Shown one piece after another: positions 47,241 to 55,530 of a stretch of DNA of 64,000 nt (its first letter is position 1; each line of letters starts with the position of its first letter). The stretch is from Sphingomonas sp. JC676 (GTDB taxonomy: Bacteria > Pseudomonadota > Alphaproteobacteria > Sphingomonadales > Sphingomonadaceae). A program made the translations under genes and the position numbers. The stretch lies in the NCBI RefSeq assembly GCF_014489075.1, contig NZ_JACTGR010000004.1, positions 186,001-250,000 of the forward strand. Reading direction: 5' to 3'. The notes beneath the pieces are model-generated. The model did not search any database, was not told the origin of the DNA, and was given only the letters and a program-made list of their open reading frames with translations.

Positions 47241-47648
47241 ATGATCGCCGAAGCCAGCATCGCGGACGCCGGGGAAACGATCGCGCTGTGGCGCGCGTGC
47301 GGGCTGGTGCGGCCGTGGAACGATCCGATGGCCGATTTCCACCTGGCGCTGGAGAGCGGAAGCTCGACGATCCTGATTGCCCGGGCGGGGGAGGTCCTGG
47401 CCGGCAGCGCCATGATCGGCTTCGACGGGCATCGCGGCTGGGTCTATTATGTCGCGGTTGCCGAGGCGCAGCGCGGAACCGGGCTCGGCCGCAAACTGAT
47501 GACAGCCGCGGAAGAATGGCTGCGCGCGCGCGGCTGTCCCAAGATCCAGCTCATGGTGCGGACGAGCAACCATGACGCGATCGGATTCTACGAAGCGCTC
47601 GGATTGGACCGGCAAGAGGTTGTGACGCTCGGCCGTTTCCTTAAGTAG
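47241..47648 (+). CDS. GNAT family acetyltransferase
   Basis: A 135-residue protein of the N-acetyltransferase fold. The acetyl-CoA-binding motif is VAEAQRGTGLGRKLM (about 74-88), followed by EEWLRARGCPKIQLMVRTSNHDAIGFYEALG. The opening SIADAGETIALWRACGLVRPWND matches the YpeA/small GNAT subgroup. The substrate is unknown. It lies six bases before the ArsC-like gene and divergent from the kinase gene. Confidence 0.88.
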   Translation: MIAEASIADAGETIALWRACGLVRPWNDPMADFHLALESGSSTILIARAGEVLAGSAMIGFDGHRGWVYYVAVAEAQRGTGLGRKLMTAAEEWLRARGCPKIQLMVRTSNHDAIGFYEALGLDRQEVVTLGRFLK

Positions 47649-47654
47649 GGCGGC

Positions 47655-48002
47655 ATGAGCACCGCGATCTACGGCATAAAGAACTGCGACACGATGAAGA
47701 AGGCGCGCGCCTGGCTGGATGCCAATGGCGTGGCCACTGTCTTCCACGACTATAAGGTGGAGGGCATCGATCCGGCGCGGCTGGCACGCTGGGTCGAGAG
47801 CGTGGGCTGGGAAACCGTGCTCAATCGCGCGGGCACGACCTTCCGCAAATTGCCCGATGCGGCCAAAGCCGATCTGGATGCCGCCAAGGCGATGGCGCTG
47901 ATGATCGAGCAGCCTTCGATGATCAAGCGGCCGGTGCTCGAATATCCCGGCGGGCTGCTGATCGGTTTTGCGCCGGAGCGGTACGCACGCGCGTTCCTCT
48001 GA
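47655..48002 (+). CDS. ArsC/Spx-like thioredoxin-fold protein (YffB type)
   Basis: A 115-residue protein. It has the GIKNCDTMKKA motif with a single active cysteine (C11), the RKLPDAAKADLD stretch and the IKRPVLEYPGGLLIGF end, all typical of YffB proteins. Homologues reduce glutathione mixed disulfides but are not true arsenate reductases. It shares a transcript with the GNAT gene. A distinct ArsC-type gene is cut by the right edge. Confidence 0.85.
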   Translation: MSTAIYGIKNCDTMKKARAWLDANGVATVFHDYKVEGIDPARLARWVESVGWETVLNRAGTTFRKLPDAAKADLDAAKAMALMIEQPSMIKRPVLEYPGGLLIGFAPERYARAFL

Positions 48003-48092
48003 GCTTGACGGGCTTGTCACGGCATAGTGGCGGATTCGATGCTTTTGCGATAAGTTGCCTCCGGGCAACGATAATCCCGGGAGAGGGGTCGC

Positions 48093-48533
48093 ATGGCATC
48101 CTATGTTCGGCAGAAGCCGCCAAGCTGGTTCGTAGCAATCGCAATCTTGCTTATCTTGTGGGGGCTGGCAGGGTGCGCCTCCTTCTATTTCCACGTCGCC
48201 TATGGTGCGGACATGGATCCCAAGGCGACCGACTGGGATCGCGCCTTTTTCGCGGCGCTCCCGGGCTGGCTCAACATCGTCTTTGCCGTAGCGGTGGGCG
48301 CGGGCCTGCTCGGGTCGATCGCGCTGCTGATGCGGTCGAAGCAGGCGACATTGCTCTACATCCTGTCGCTGATCGCGGTCATCGTGCAGTTCGGCTATCT
48401 CTTCGTCGGGACCGACCTGATCGCGCACAAGGGCGTGGCGACCGCGGTGCCGTTCCCGGTGGTCATCGCGGCGATAGCTGTCTTCCAGATCTGGTTCGCG
48501 AAGCGCGCCGAGCGGCGCGGCTGGATTTCCTGA
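48093..48533 (+). CDS. Four-helix membrane protein of unknown function
   Basis: A 146-residue protein with hydrophobic stretches at about 13-32, 54-78, 86-104 and 118-134 and a charged end AKRAERRGWIS. The ATG at 48093 follows GAGAGGGG. The layout recalls small sphingomonad membrane proteins found near exporters, but no family signature is visible. Its stop at 48533 is in the same frame as the decayed oxygenase that follows. Confidence 0.75.
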   Translation: MASYVRQKPPSWFVAIAILLILWGLAGCASFYFHVAYGADMDPKATDWDRAFFAALPGWLNIVFAVAVGAGLLGSIALLMRSKQATLLYILSLIAVIVQFGYLFVGTDLIAHKGVATAVPFPVVIAAIAVFQIWFAKRAERRGWIS

Positions 48534-48538
48534 CGCCG

Positions 48539-49013
48539 CCGCCATAGGGCGCGGTACACGGCTTCCGAACTCGACCAGATCCGCGTGCGCGCCGAACAGC
48601 TCGGGCTGTTCGAGACGATGGCGCTGCACGGCAAGCTTTCGGACGCCGAGCCGATGACGCAGGCGCTGGAGGCAGCCATCCGTGCCAGGCATGCCGGCGA
48701 TGCCGGGCTCGAGCGCTCGAATGTCGGTGGACGGCATTCGAAGACCGACATGCTGGACTCGGGCGGCGTGGCCGCGGCGAAGCTTTCCGATCTGTCGGTG
48801 CGGCTGGCCAAGCGGATGTTGCATTTCGACGGGCGCGATCCCGCCTCGGTCGAGTGGGACGTCAGGATGTGGGCCAATGTCTCGCCGCCGGGCGCGCTCA
48901 ACATGAGCCACGCGCATCCCGGCGTGCTCTAGGCTGCGGTCTATTATGTCGCGACACCGGGCGGCGGCGGCGAGCTGTATCTCGAGGACCCGCGCTTCCC
49001 GCTGCCGGGCTGA
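48539..49013 (+). pseudogene. Decayed 2OG-Fe(II) oxygenase-like gene (TIGR02466 type)
   Basis: A frame without a good start encodes GLFETMALHGKLSDAEPMTQAL, RSNVGGRHSKTDMLDSGGVAAAKL, WDVRMWANVSPPGALNMSHAHPGVL, and after an in-frame TAG (48931-48933) AAVYYVATPGGGGELYLEDPRFPLPG, then a stop. The NMSHAHPG block holds an iron-ligand histidine of this dioxygenase family. In intact relatives a tryptophan stands where the TAG is, so a TGG-to-TAG change fits. The downstream part with the last histidine and arginine is absent. I therefore call it a pseudogene. Confidence 0.72.
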
Positions 49014-49100
49014 ATTTGCACGAGGAAAGGCGGGTTTGGCGTATCGCGGCACGGAAGCACGCCAAATCTTACATTGGAAGGGTCAGCTACATTCCCAAAC

Positions 49101-49130
49101 CGTCACCCCGGAACAAGTCCGGGGTGACGG
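49101..49130. repeat. Dispersed inverted repeat, type A, single unit
   Basis: CGTCACCCCGGA and TCCGGGGTGACG form one perfect palindrome around ACAAG. It lies in the gap between the decayed oxygenase and the Xre gene. Confidence 0.65.
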
Positions 49131-49146
49131 AAAGGTGGAGGGAAGT

Positions 49147-49359
49147 TCACTCCTCCCACTGGAACACCTCCTCCAGCGGCTTGCCGAAGACACGCGCGAT
49201 GCGGAAGGCGGCCTCGAGTGTGGGCGAATATTTGCCCGCCTCGATCGCGGCGATCGTCTGGCGCGTGACGCCTACCGCCAAGCCCAGCTCGGCCTGGGTC
49301 ATCTCGCCGGCGAGGAAGCGCAGCGTGCGGATCTGGTTGGCGATATGAAACTTAGCCAT
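49147..49359 (-). CDS. Small Xre/Cro-CI family helix-turn-helix regulator
   Basis: A 70-residue single-domain DNA-binding protein: IANQIRTLRFLAGEMTQAELGLAVGVTRQTIAAIEAGKYSPTL-type Xre core and the ending RVFGKPLEEVFQWEE, as in small YozG/Cro-like regulators. No sensor domain is present. ATG 49359 overlaps the end of the preceding membrane-protein gene by eight bases, so it is the last gene of a three-gene operon and probably represses it. Confidence 0.9.
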   Translation of the reverse strand: MAKFHIANQIRTLRFLAGEMTQAELGLAVGVTRQTIAAIEAGKYSPTLEAAFRIARVFGKPLEEVFQWEE

Positions 49360-49783
49360 GCCAGCCTCGGCGATAGCTGACGACGATGATCGTGTAGCGG
49401 ACCGTTTCGGCAACGACGAGCGCAAGCAATGCGGCGTTGACGATCCTCCAGGCGGGCAAGTTCTCGAGCGGCATCACCACGCCGACCAGGATCACGCCGA
49501 TCATCAGGACAAAATAGGCGGTGTTCGCGCCGCGCCGGGCAATCGCACGGTCGCGCTCGTCGGCGGGAATACGCGCCTCGCCGCCGACCTGCATCGCGAT
49601 CAGGACGCTGCCGAGGATCACCACGATCAACTGGACCATGGTGATCCCGCCGAACCACCAGAGCATTTCGACCAACCCGGGCTCGCCGAGCCGCGATGCG
49701 ACGCCGATGAGCGCAAAATAGATGCCATAGGCGATCAGCATCGCCACCAGCGTCAGCCATGCGGTCTTCTCACGATAGGCCAT
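49352..49783 (-). CDS. Membrane protein, paralogue B of the Xre-linked pair
   Basis: A 143-residue protein with four hydrophobic helices. It starts MAYREKTAW at 49783 with GGGGAGG upstream. A conserved loop ADERDRAIARRGANTAYFVL joins helices 2 and 3, and the end is SYRRGWHG. It is clearly related to the gene upstream (same MA-Y/F-REK start, same charged loop, same C-terminal YRRG). I do not recognise the family; DUF2178-like integral membrane proteins next to Xre regulators have this shape. Confidence 0.72.
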   Translation of the reverse strand: MAYREKTAWLTLVAMLIAYGIYFALIGVASRLGEPGLVEMLWWFGGITMVQLIVVILGSVLIAMQVGGEARIPADERDRAIARRGANTAYFVLMIGVILVGVVMPLENLPAWRIVNAALLALVVAETVRYTIIVVSYRRGWHG

Positions 49784-49785
49784 GG

Positions 49786-50250
49786 TCAACCTCCCCGGCG
49801 ATAGCGGAAGAGCTGATAGCCCGAATGGGCCAGCTCGGCGGCGACGAGCGCGAAGAGCAACGCGTTGCCGAGCAGCACCGGCGCCATGCCCGGGGGCGGG
49901 GCGGGGGTCCATTCATTGGCGATGCGCAGCAGGATCGGGCCGGCGAGCATCAGCGTCACTACCAGCGCGGCGAGCACGAAATAGGCGACGCGATAGCCGC
50001 CGAGCGCGAACGCCCTTTCGCGATCGTCGGCCGGAGCGCTCGCTTCGCGGCCGGACATGATCGCGAGGACGATCGCGGCGACGATCTGGACCGCGACCAG
50101 CAGTGCGATCGTCGTGATGAAATTGCCGACCGCCACGCCCTGATCGAACCGCCCCGCCTGAAGCTGCGTCACGAAGCGCGCGAAATACCATCCCCATAGC
50201 AGCAGCGTCGCCGAAGCGGACGCCCACAGCATCTTTTCCCGAAAGGCCAT
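49786..50250 (-). CDS. Membrane protein, paralogue A of the Xre-linked pair
   Basis: A 154-residue four-helix protein starting MAFREKMLW at ATG 50250, just after GGAGGCGT. The loop ADDRERAFALGGYRVAYFVL and the end LFRYRRGG match its downstream paralogue, which begins two bases after its stop. An inverted repeat ACTCAATG/CATTGAGT lies upstream at 50268-50307, and is a probable operator. The first gene of this likely self-regulated operon. Confidence 0.72.
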   Translation of the reverse strand: MAFREKMLWASASATLLLWGWYFARFVTQLQAGRFDQGVAVGNFITTIALLVAVQIVAAIVLAIMSGREASAPADDRERAFALGGYRVAYFVLAALVVTLMLAGPILLRIANEWTPAPPPGMAPVLLGNALLFALVAAELAHSGYQLFRYRRGG

Positions 50251-50267
50251 ACGCCTCCTCCATGTCA

Positions 50268-50307
50268 ACTCAATGCGACTCCATGTAAAAGATATATAAC
50301 ATTGAGT
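50268..50307 (-). promoter_or_regulatory. Inverted-repeat operator candidate of the Xre operon
   Basis: ACTCAATG (50268-50275) and CATTGAGT (50300-50307) are perfect inverted copies 24 bases apart in an AT-rich island. Read on the minus strand, the second half-site overlaps a -35-like TTGACT (50310-50305), and the first lies near the expected start of transcription. The same island precedes panB on the plus strand. Confidence 0.5.
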
Positions 50308-50373
50308 CAAATATCATTGCCATTAATGTGCGGTCTGCTGGCGCCGCCGAGTGCAGGGCGCTAAGGGGCGGCC

Positions 50374-51231
50374 ATGTCTCACGTCACGATCGACACCGCG
50401 ACCAGCCGCGCGACCCCGACCCCCGCGCCGATGAAGCGGCTCACCATCCCTGCGATCCGCAATCGCAAGGGCCAGGAGCCGATCGTGATGCTCACCGCCT
50501 ATACGACGCGGATGGCGCAGCTTCTCGACCTGCACTGCGACGCGCTGCTGGTCGGCGACAGTCTGGGGCAGGTGATCTACGGCCTGCCGTCGACCCTGCC
50601 GGTGACGCTGGACATGATGATCGCGCACGGCGCGGCGGTGGTGCGCGGCAGCCATCACGCGCTAGTGATCGTCGACCTGCCGTTCGGCAGCTACGAGGCG
50701 AGCCCGGCACAGGCATTCGAATCGGCTTCGCGCGTGCTATCGGAGACGGGTGCCGCGGCGGTGAAGCTGGAGGGCGGGCAGACGATGGCGCCCGTGGTCG
50801 AGTTCCTCACGCAGCGCGGCATCCCGGTGATGGGCCATGTTGGCCTGACGCCGCAGTCGGTGAACGCGCTGGGCGGCTATGGTGCGCGCGGCCGCAGCAA
50901 TGCCGAGCATGCCAAGATCATCGACGATGCCCGCGCGATTGCCGAAGCAGGCGCGTTCAGCATGGTCGCCGAGGGCGTTGTCGAGACGCTGGCCAACGAA
51001 ATCACCGCCGCAGTCTCGGTGCCGGTGATCGGCATCGGCGCTTCGGCGCAGTGCGATGGCCAGGTGCTGGTGATCGACGACATGCTGGGCATGTTCGAGC
51101 GCACGCCGCGATTCGTGAAGAAGTTCGACGACCTGGCTGGCCGCATTTCCGCCGCGGTTGAGACCTATGCCGCCGACGTCCGGTCCCGGGCTTTTCCCGG
51201 AGCGGAACAGGTCTATGCGGCACGCGACTAA
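50374..51231 (+). CDS. panB: 3-methyl-2-oxobutanoate hydroxymethyltransferase
   Basis: The 285-residue enzyme has the metal-binding aspartates D62 (VGDSLG) and D101 (DLPFGSYE) and E133 (KLEGG), the [16 protein letters not shown] stretch, and [16 protein letters not shown]. It adds a hydroxymethyl group to ketoisovalerate, the first step of pantothenate synthesis. The substrate is the keto acid of valine. A 20-residue Thr/Pro-rich N-terminal extension precedes the fold. Confidence 0.95.
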   Translation: MSHVTIDTATSRATPTPAPMKRLTIPAIRNRKGQEPIVMLTAYTTRMAQLLDLHCDALLVGDSLGQVIYGLPSTLPVTLDMMIAHGAAVVRGSHHALVIVDLPFGSYEASPAQAFESASRVLSETGAAAVKLEGGQTMAPVVEFLTQRGIPVMGHVGLTPQSVNALGGYGARGRSNAEHAKIIDDARAIAEAGAFSMVAEGVVETLANEITAAVSVPVIGIGASAQCDGQVLVIDDMLGMFERTPRFVKKFDDLAGRISAAVETYAADVRSRAFPGAEQVYAARD

Positions 51232-51307
51232 GGACGATTTGAGCGGCTTTCCCTTGTTGCAGCCCGCGGCTAAGGTCCGCGCCCGCAAGACACCCATGGA
51301 GTAGATA

Positions 51308-52018
51308 TTGGCGCTTCCTCCTTCCGGCACCACCGACGAGGCTTTCCTTCGCGAAGTCGACGAGGAATATCGCCGCGACCAGATGCTGAGCATCTGGCAG
51401 CGCTATGGCCGCGTGATTATCGGCGTGGTCGTGGTCGGCCTGCTGGCGCTCGCCGGCTGGCTCTATTACCAGAATCACACCGCGGGCATGGCGGGCAAGC
51501 GCGGCGAGGAATATGACGCCGCGCTGCAGTTTCTGCAGCAGAACCAACCGGCCCAGGCACTGCCGGCGCTGGACAAGGTCGCCGGGGGCAACAGCGACGG
51601 CTATGCGGCGCTGGCGCGGATCTCCGAGGGCAATCTGATGCTCGACCGCAACGACGCCAAGGGCGCGGTGGCCAAATTCGCCGCGGTGGTGAACGACCAG
51701 TCCGTGGGCCAGCCCTATCGCGATCTCGCGCTCATTCGCCAGACCGCCGCCGAATTCGACGCGCTCAAGCCCGAAGTGGTGATCCAGCGCTTGGGCACGC
51801 TGGCCAATCCCGATTCGCCTTGGTTTGGCACCGCGGGCGAGATGGTCGCCGCTGCCTATCTCAAGGCGGGCAACCGCGCCGCGGCCGGCAAGCTTTTCGC
51901 TCAGATCGCCCAGGGCGGCGCCTCTGTTCCCGAATCGATCCGCCAGCGCGCGGTGCAGCTGGCCGGCGTGTTGGGCGTCGATGCCGCTGCTCAATCCAAG
52001 GAAGCCAAGGTTCAATGA
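51308..52018 (+). CDS. YfgM-like membrane-anchored TPR protein
   Basis: A 236-residue protein. The start is TTG 51308, preceded by GGAG. After a cytoplasmic stretch EAFLREVDEEYRRDQMLSIWQRYGR comes one membrane helix (36-53), then TPR-like periplasmic repeats. This is the YfgM/TPR_21 layout; E. coli YfgM is at the Sec translocon and is encoded right before BamB, as here. It probably assists folding or quality control of exported proteins. Its stop overlaps bamB as ATGA. Confidence 0.9.
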   Translation: MALPPSGTTDEAFLREVDEEYRRDQMLSIWQRYGRVIIGVVVVGLLALAGWLYYQNHTAGMAGKRGEEYDAALQFLQQNQPAQALPALDKVAGGNSDGYAALARISEGNLMLDRNDAKGAVAKFAAVVNDQSVGQPYRDLALIRQTAAEFDALKPEVVIQRLGTLANPDSPWFGTAGEMVAAAYLKAGNRAAAGKLFAQIAQGGASVPESIRQRAVQLAGVLGVDAAAQSKEAKVQ

Positions 52019-53337
52019 ACAACAAGGTGAGGGTGGTCGCCGCCCTTGGCGCGCTAGCGCTGGTGAGCGGTTGCGGAGTATTTAAGGGCGGGGGCAAGAA
52101 GACCCCGGTGCTCGGTGAGCGCGTGCCGATCCTGGTCTCCGAAAGCGACATCGCGGCAGACAAGAACCTGGCCGGCGTCGACGTGCTGCTGCCCGAAGCG
52201 GCGGTGAACGACGGCTGGCGCCAGCCCGGCGGCAACGCATCCAAGGCAATGGGCCATCTTGCGCTCGGGGACACGCTGAGCCGCGCCTGGTCGAAGAATG
52301 TCGCCAAGTCGTCCAAGCGCGAGCGGCTGGCCGCGTCGCCCGTGGTCGACGGCAACAAGCTCTATGTGATGGATACCAACGGTGCCGTGCATGCGCTGGC
52401 AGCCGATACCGGCGCCGAGCTGTGGACCGCCAAGACCTCGACCGAGAAGAAGAATGCCCCTGCCTTGTTCGGCGGCGGCGTCAGCGTTGAGGGCGACCGC
52501 GTGTTCGCCAGCAACGGGCTGGGCGACGTTGTCGCGCTCAATGCCGCTGACGGTGCTCAAATCTGGCGCGTGCGCCCGGGCGGCCCGCTGCGCGGATCGC
52601 CGACGCTCGCCAACGAGCAGGTCTATGTGGTGACGCAGGACAACCAGCTCTTCGCGCTGTCGCAGGACAAGGGCGAGGTGAAGTGGACGGTATCGGGCAG
52701 CCTGGAATCGCAGGGCGTGTTCGGCGTCGCGGCGCCGGCTTCGGCGCAGGGAACGGTGATCGCCGGCTTCTCCTCGGGTGAACTCAATGCCTATCGCTAC
52801 GAGAATGGCCGTTCGCTGTGGGGCGATGTCCTCAGCCGCTCCAGCATGTCGACCTCGGTCTCGTCGCTGTCCGACATCGACGCCGAGCCAGTGATCGACC
52901 AGGGCCGCGTCTATGCTGTGGGCCAGGGCGGACGCATGGTCGCGATGGATATCGCCACCGGCAATCCGATCTGGGAGCAGAACATCGCCGGCATCTCGTC
53001 GCCCTGGGCGGCGGGCGAGTGGCTGTTCGTGGTGACCGACGATGCCCGCCTGATGTGCCTGTCGCGGGGTAACGGCAAGGCGCGCTGGATCGTGCAGCTC
53101 AAGCATTACAAGAACCCGAAAAAGCCCAAGAACCCGATAAGCTGGGAAGGCCCAGTGCTCGCCGGCGGCCGGTTGATCCTGGGTAATTCGCGGGGTGAGA
53201 TCGTCTCGGTGTCACCCAAGGACGGTGCGGTGCTCTCGACGGTGGAGACCAAGAGCCCGATCTCGCTGCAGCCGGTGGTCGCCAACAACATGCTCTTCAT
53301 CCTCGACGACAAGGGGCGGCTGACCGCCTATCGTTGA
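52015..53337 (+). CDS. bamB: Outer-membrane protein assembly factor BamB
   Basis: A 440-residue lipoprotein: signal sequence with lipobox LVSGC (C20), then repeated PQQ-like blades (LYVMDTNGAVHALAADTGAELW, DVVALNAADGAQIW, GEIVSVSPKDGAVLS) forming an eight-blade propeller. BamB supports insertion of beta-barrel proteins together with BamA. It lies between the YfgM-like gene and der, the same order as in gammaproteobacteria. Confidence 0.95.
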   Translation: MNNKVRVVAALGALALVSGCGVFKGGGKKTPVLGERVPILVSESDIAADKNLAGVDVLLPEAAVNDGWRQPGGNASKAMGHLALGDTLSRAWSKNVAKSSKRERLAASPVVDGNKLYVMDTNGAVHALAADTGAELWTAKTSTEKKNAPALFGGGVSVEGDRVFASNGLGDVVALNAADGAQIWRVRPGGPLRGSPTLANEQVYVVTQDNQLFALSQDKGEVKWTVSGSLESQGVFGVAAPASAQGTVIAGFSSGELNAYRYENGRSLWGDVLSRSSMSTSVSSLSDIDAEPVIDQGRVYAVGQGGRMVAMDIATGNPIWEQNIAGISSPWAAGEWLFVVTDDARLMCLSRGNGKARWIVQLKHYKNPKKPKNPISWEGPVLAGGRLILGNSRGEIVSVSPKDGAVLSTVETKSPISLQPVVANNMLFILDDKGRLTAYR

Positions 53338-53342
53338 TTGTT

Positions 53343-53506
53343 TCTCCCCTCCCTGCTTGCAGGGAGGGGATCCAAGGGGTGGGTTCAGGGACAGGCGGGG
53401 CTCGATGCCCCGCCTGTCCCTTTTGTACCTGCCCCGTATTGAGTCTATTGAGCGCGCAGACGCGCGCACCCACCCCCCAGCCCCTCCCTTGCCAGGGAGG
53501 GGAGAG
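53343..53506. repeat. Mosaic intergenic repeat (type D)
   Basis: Outer arms CTCCCCTCCCTG-CAGGGAGGGGA and CCCCTCCCTTGCCAGGGAGGGGAG flank a GGGTGGG/CACCCACCC pair; a terminator-like stem sits inside. The whole 180-base gap between bamB and der consists of this element, with no reading frame. Confidence 0.6.
53388..53424 (+). terminator. Strong terminator-like stem after bamB
   Basis: GGGACAGGCGGGGC pairs perfectly with GCCCCGCCTGTCCC over 14 bases around TCGAT, then TTTT. It is nested in the type D repeat, so termination may be an incidental use of a mobile palindrome. Confidence 0.7.
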
Positions 53507-53516
53507 GTAATTTCAG

Positions 53517-54887
53517 ATGCCCCTTCCCACCGTTGCCATCATCGGACGGCCCAATGTCGGCAAATCGACGCTGTTCAACCGGCTGGTCGGCAAGCGCCTG
53601 GCGCTGGTCGACGACCAGCCCGGCGTGACGCGCGACCGGCGCGAGGGCGACGCGAACCTGCTCGGGCTCGAATTCCGCGTGATCGACACCGCGGGCTATG
53701 AGGACGAGGACGCGGCGACGCTCCCAGGTCGCATGCGCGCGCAGACCGAGGCGGCGGTGCGCGATGCCGATGTCTCGCTGTTCCTGATCGATTCGCGCGC
53801 CGGTGTGGTGCCGCTCGACCAGGAGATCGCCCGCTGGCTGCGCAGCACCGACAAGCCCGTGATCGTCATGGCCAACAAGGCCGAGGGCAAGGCGGGCGAG
53901 GCCGGCGTGATCGAGGCGATGGCGTTGGGCTTCGGCGATCCGATTCCCTTCTCGGCCGAGCATGGCGACGGTCAGGTCGACTTGTTCGAGGCGCTGCTGC
54001 CGCATGTCGATCGCGAGGAGGAGGACGAGGACGAGGAGGATCCGGACTGCCCCGATGCGATACTCAAGCTGGCGATCGTCGGCCGGCCGAACGCGGGCAA
54101 GTCGACATTGATCAACCGGCTGCTGGAAGAGGATCGCCTGATCACCGGACCGGAGGCGGGGATCACCCGCGATTCGATCGCGATCGACTGGCAGTGGGAG
54201 GATTTCGAGGGCAACAAGCGCCCGGTGCGGCTGATCGACACCGCCGGCATGCGCAAAAGGGCGAAGGTCGAGGAGAAATTGGAGAAGCTCTCCGTCGCCG
54301 ATGCGCTGCGAGCGATCGACTTCGCCGAGGTGGTAGTGCTGCTGCTCGACGCGACGCGCGGGCTGGAAGTGCAGGACCTCAAGATCGCCGACCGCGTGCT
54401 CCAGGAGGGCCGCGCGCTGATCATCGCGCTCAACAAATGGGATGTCGCCGAGAACGCCTCGAGCCTGTTCAATGGCGTCAAGGGCGCGCTGGACGAGGGG
54501 CTGGCGCAGGTGAAGGGCGTGCCTTTGCTCACTGTATCGGCGGCGACGGGCAAGGGGCTCGACGTGCTGATGAAGGTAGCGTTCGAGACGCGCGAGGCTT
54601 GGTCGCGCCGCATCTCGACCGGCCAGCTCAACCGCTGGTTCGAAAAGGCGATCGAGGCGAACCCGCCGCCCGCGCCCGGCGGCAAGCGAATCAAGCCGCG
54701 CTATGTCACGCAGAACAAGTCGCGCCCGCCCAGCTTCGTGCTGTTCGGCACGCGAGTCGACCAGCTGCCGGTCAGCTATCAGCGCTATCTGATCAACAGC
54801 CTGCGTCGCGAATTCGATTTCGGCGCGGTGCCGGTGCGTCTCACCTTGCGTGCCCCCAAGAACCCGTTCGACCACGACAAGCGCTGA
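53517..54887 (+). CDS. der: Ribosome biogenesis GTPase Der (EngA)
   Basis: The 456-residue protein has two GTPase domains: the first with GRPNVGKST at 10-18 and the second with GRPNAGKST near 189-197, then a KH-like domain and a basic Lys/Arg-rich region with LFGTRVDQLPVSYQRYL. Der is needed for 50S maturation. An acidic linker (REEEDEDEEDPDCPD) joins the two G domains, as in other alphaproteobacteria. Confidence 0.96.
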   Translation: MPLPTVAIIGRPNVGKSTLFNRLVGKRLALVDDQPGVTRDRREGDANLLGLEFRVIDTAGYEDEDAATLPGRMRAQTEAAVRDADVSLFLIDSRAGVVPLDQEIARWLRSTDKPVIVMANKAEGKAGEAGVIEAMALGFGDPIPFSAEHGDGQVDLFEALLPHVDREEEDEDEEDPDCPDAILKLAIVGRPNAGKSTLINRLLEEDRLITGPEAGITRDSIAIDWQWEDFEGNKRPVRLIDTAGMRKRAKVEEKLEKLSVADALRAIDFAEVVVLLLDATRGLEVQDLKIADRVLQEGRALIIALNKWDVAENASSLFNGVKGALDEGLAQVKGVPLLTVSAATGKGLDVLMKVAFETREAWSRRISTGQLNRWFEKAIEANPPPAPGGKRIKPRYVTQNKSRPPSFVLFGTRVDQLPVSYQRYLINSLRREFDFGAVPVRLTLRAPKNPFDHDKR

Positions 54888-54951
54888 AATCCGTTCGCAA
54901 AGCTCCGGAAAATCAACGGCCTGTTTACCCCGACGCCCTAGAACGGGTGCC

Positions 54952-55401
54952 ATGCCCCATTGGGTGAACAGTCAGGGGATGGACGTGACGACCGCAAACG
55001 ATCCGCTGGTAAACTGGGATGCCTTCGCGCAGGCACGAGCGGAGCTTGGTGCCAATTTCGTGCGCATTCTCGGCTATTTCCGCGAGGATGGCGTGAAATC
55101 GGTGTCGCAGATCGAGGAAGCCATGCGGGCCCACAATGCCACGGCGATGGTGATTCCGGCGCACACGCTAAAGGGCGAGGCGCGCCAGTTCGGCGCCGAC
55201 CCGCTCGCCGAGCTTGCCGAGACGATCGAGATGACCGCGCGCGCCTGTATCGAGCGGCACGATACGCCGACCCAGGCGCTGGAATTTGTCGTGCAGCTTC
55301 GCCCGCTGTTCGAGACGACGCTGGGGCTGCTCGAGCGCGAGGCCAACCCGCTGGTAGAGCGCAAGCCGGCCGCTTTCGGACGCCGGGCGTTCGCGAACTG
55401 A
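54952..55401 (+). CDS. Histidine phosphotransfer (Hpt) domain protein
   Basis: About 149 residues (alternative start at 54979 gives 140). The helical bundle carries the phosphoacceptor motif PAHTLKGEARQFG with H71. Hpt proteins relay phosphate between hybrid kinases and regulators. There is no adjacent kinase; the histidine kinase at 45229-47169 is not a hybrid, so partners lie elsewhere. The C-terminal LVERKPAAFGRRAFAN tail is basic and probably unstructured. Confidence 0.85.
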   Translation: MPHWVNSQGMDVTTANDPLVNWDAFAQARAELGANFVRILGYFREDGVKSVSQIEEAMRAHNATAMVIPAHTLKGEARQFGADPLAELAETIEMTARACIERHDTPTQALEFVVQLRPLFETTLGLLEREANPLVERKPAAFGRRAFAN

Positions 55402-55430
55402 TCGGGGCCTGACTAAAGAAAGGCACGTCC

Positions 55431-55507
55431 GTGCTCCTGCGAAAGCAGGAGCCCAGGGCCACAGCGTTTCCTTCCGTAACTCTGGGCTCCTGCCTTCGCA
55501 GGAGCAC
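55431..55507. repeat. Dispersed inverted repeat, type B, copy 2
   Basis: Matches the copy at 3404-3476: GTGCTCCTGC-GAAA-GCAGGAGCCCAGGG on the left, CTCTGGGCTCCTGCCTTCGCAGGAGCAC on the right, about 30 bases apart, each arm a hairpin. It lies between the Hpt gene and bfr, which converge. Confidence 0.7.
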
Positions 55508-55530
55508 GAGCCACGTTTCACAGAACTCGC

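Noticed and set aside
47655..48002. Calling the YffB-type protein an arsenate reductase
   Set aside because: The sequence has the YffB motif and ending; true ArsC contacts are seen in the partial gene at the right edge instead.
47166..49052. 628-codon minus frame across GNAT, YffB and the small membrane protein
   Set aside because: No motif; it opposes three recognisable plus-strand genes.
49101..49130. Palindrome considered as a terminator for the Xre or oxygenase region
   Set aside because: No T-run on either side, and the unit matches the dispersed type A repeat.
51820..52014. N-terminal extension of BamB by 65 codons
   Set aside because: The extension overlaps the YfgM-like gene and lacks a signal sequence; the ATG at 52015 gives a standard lipoprotein start.
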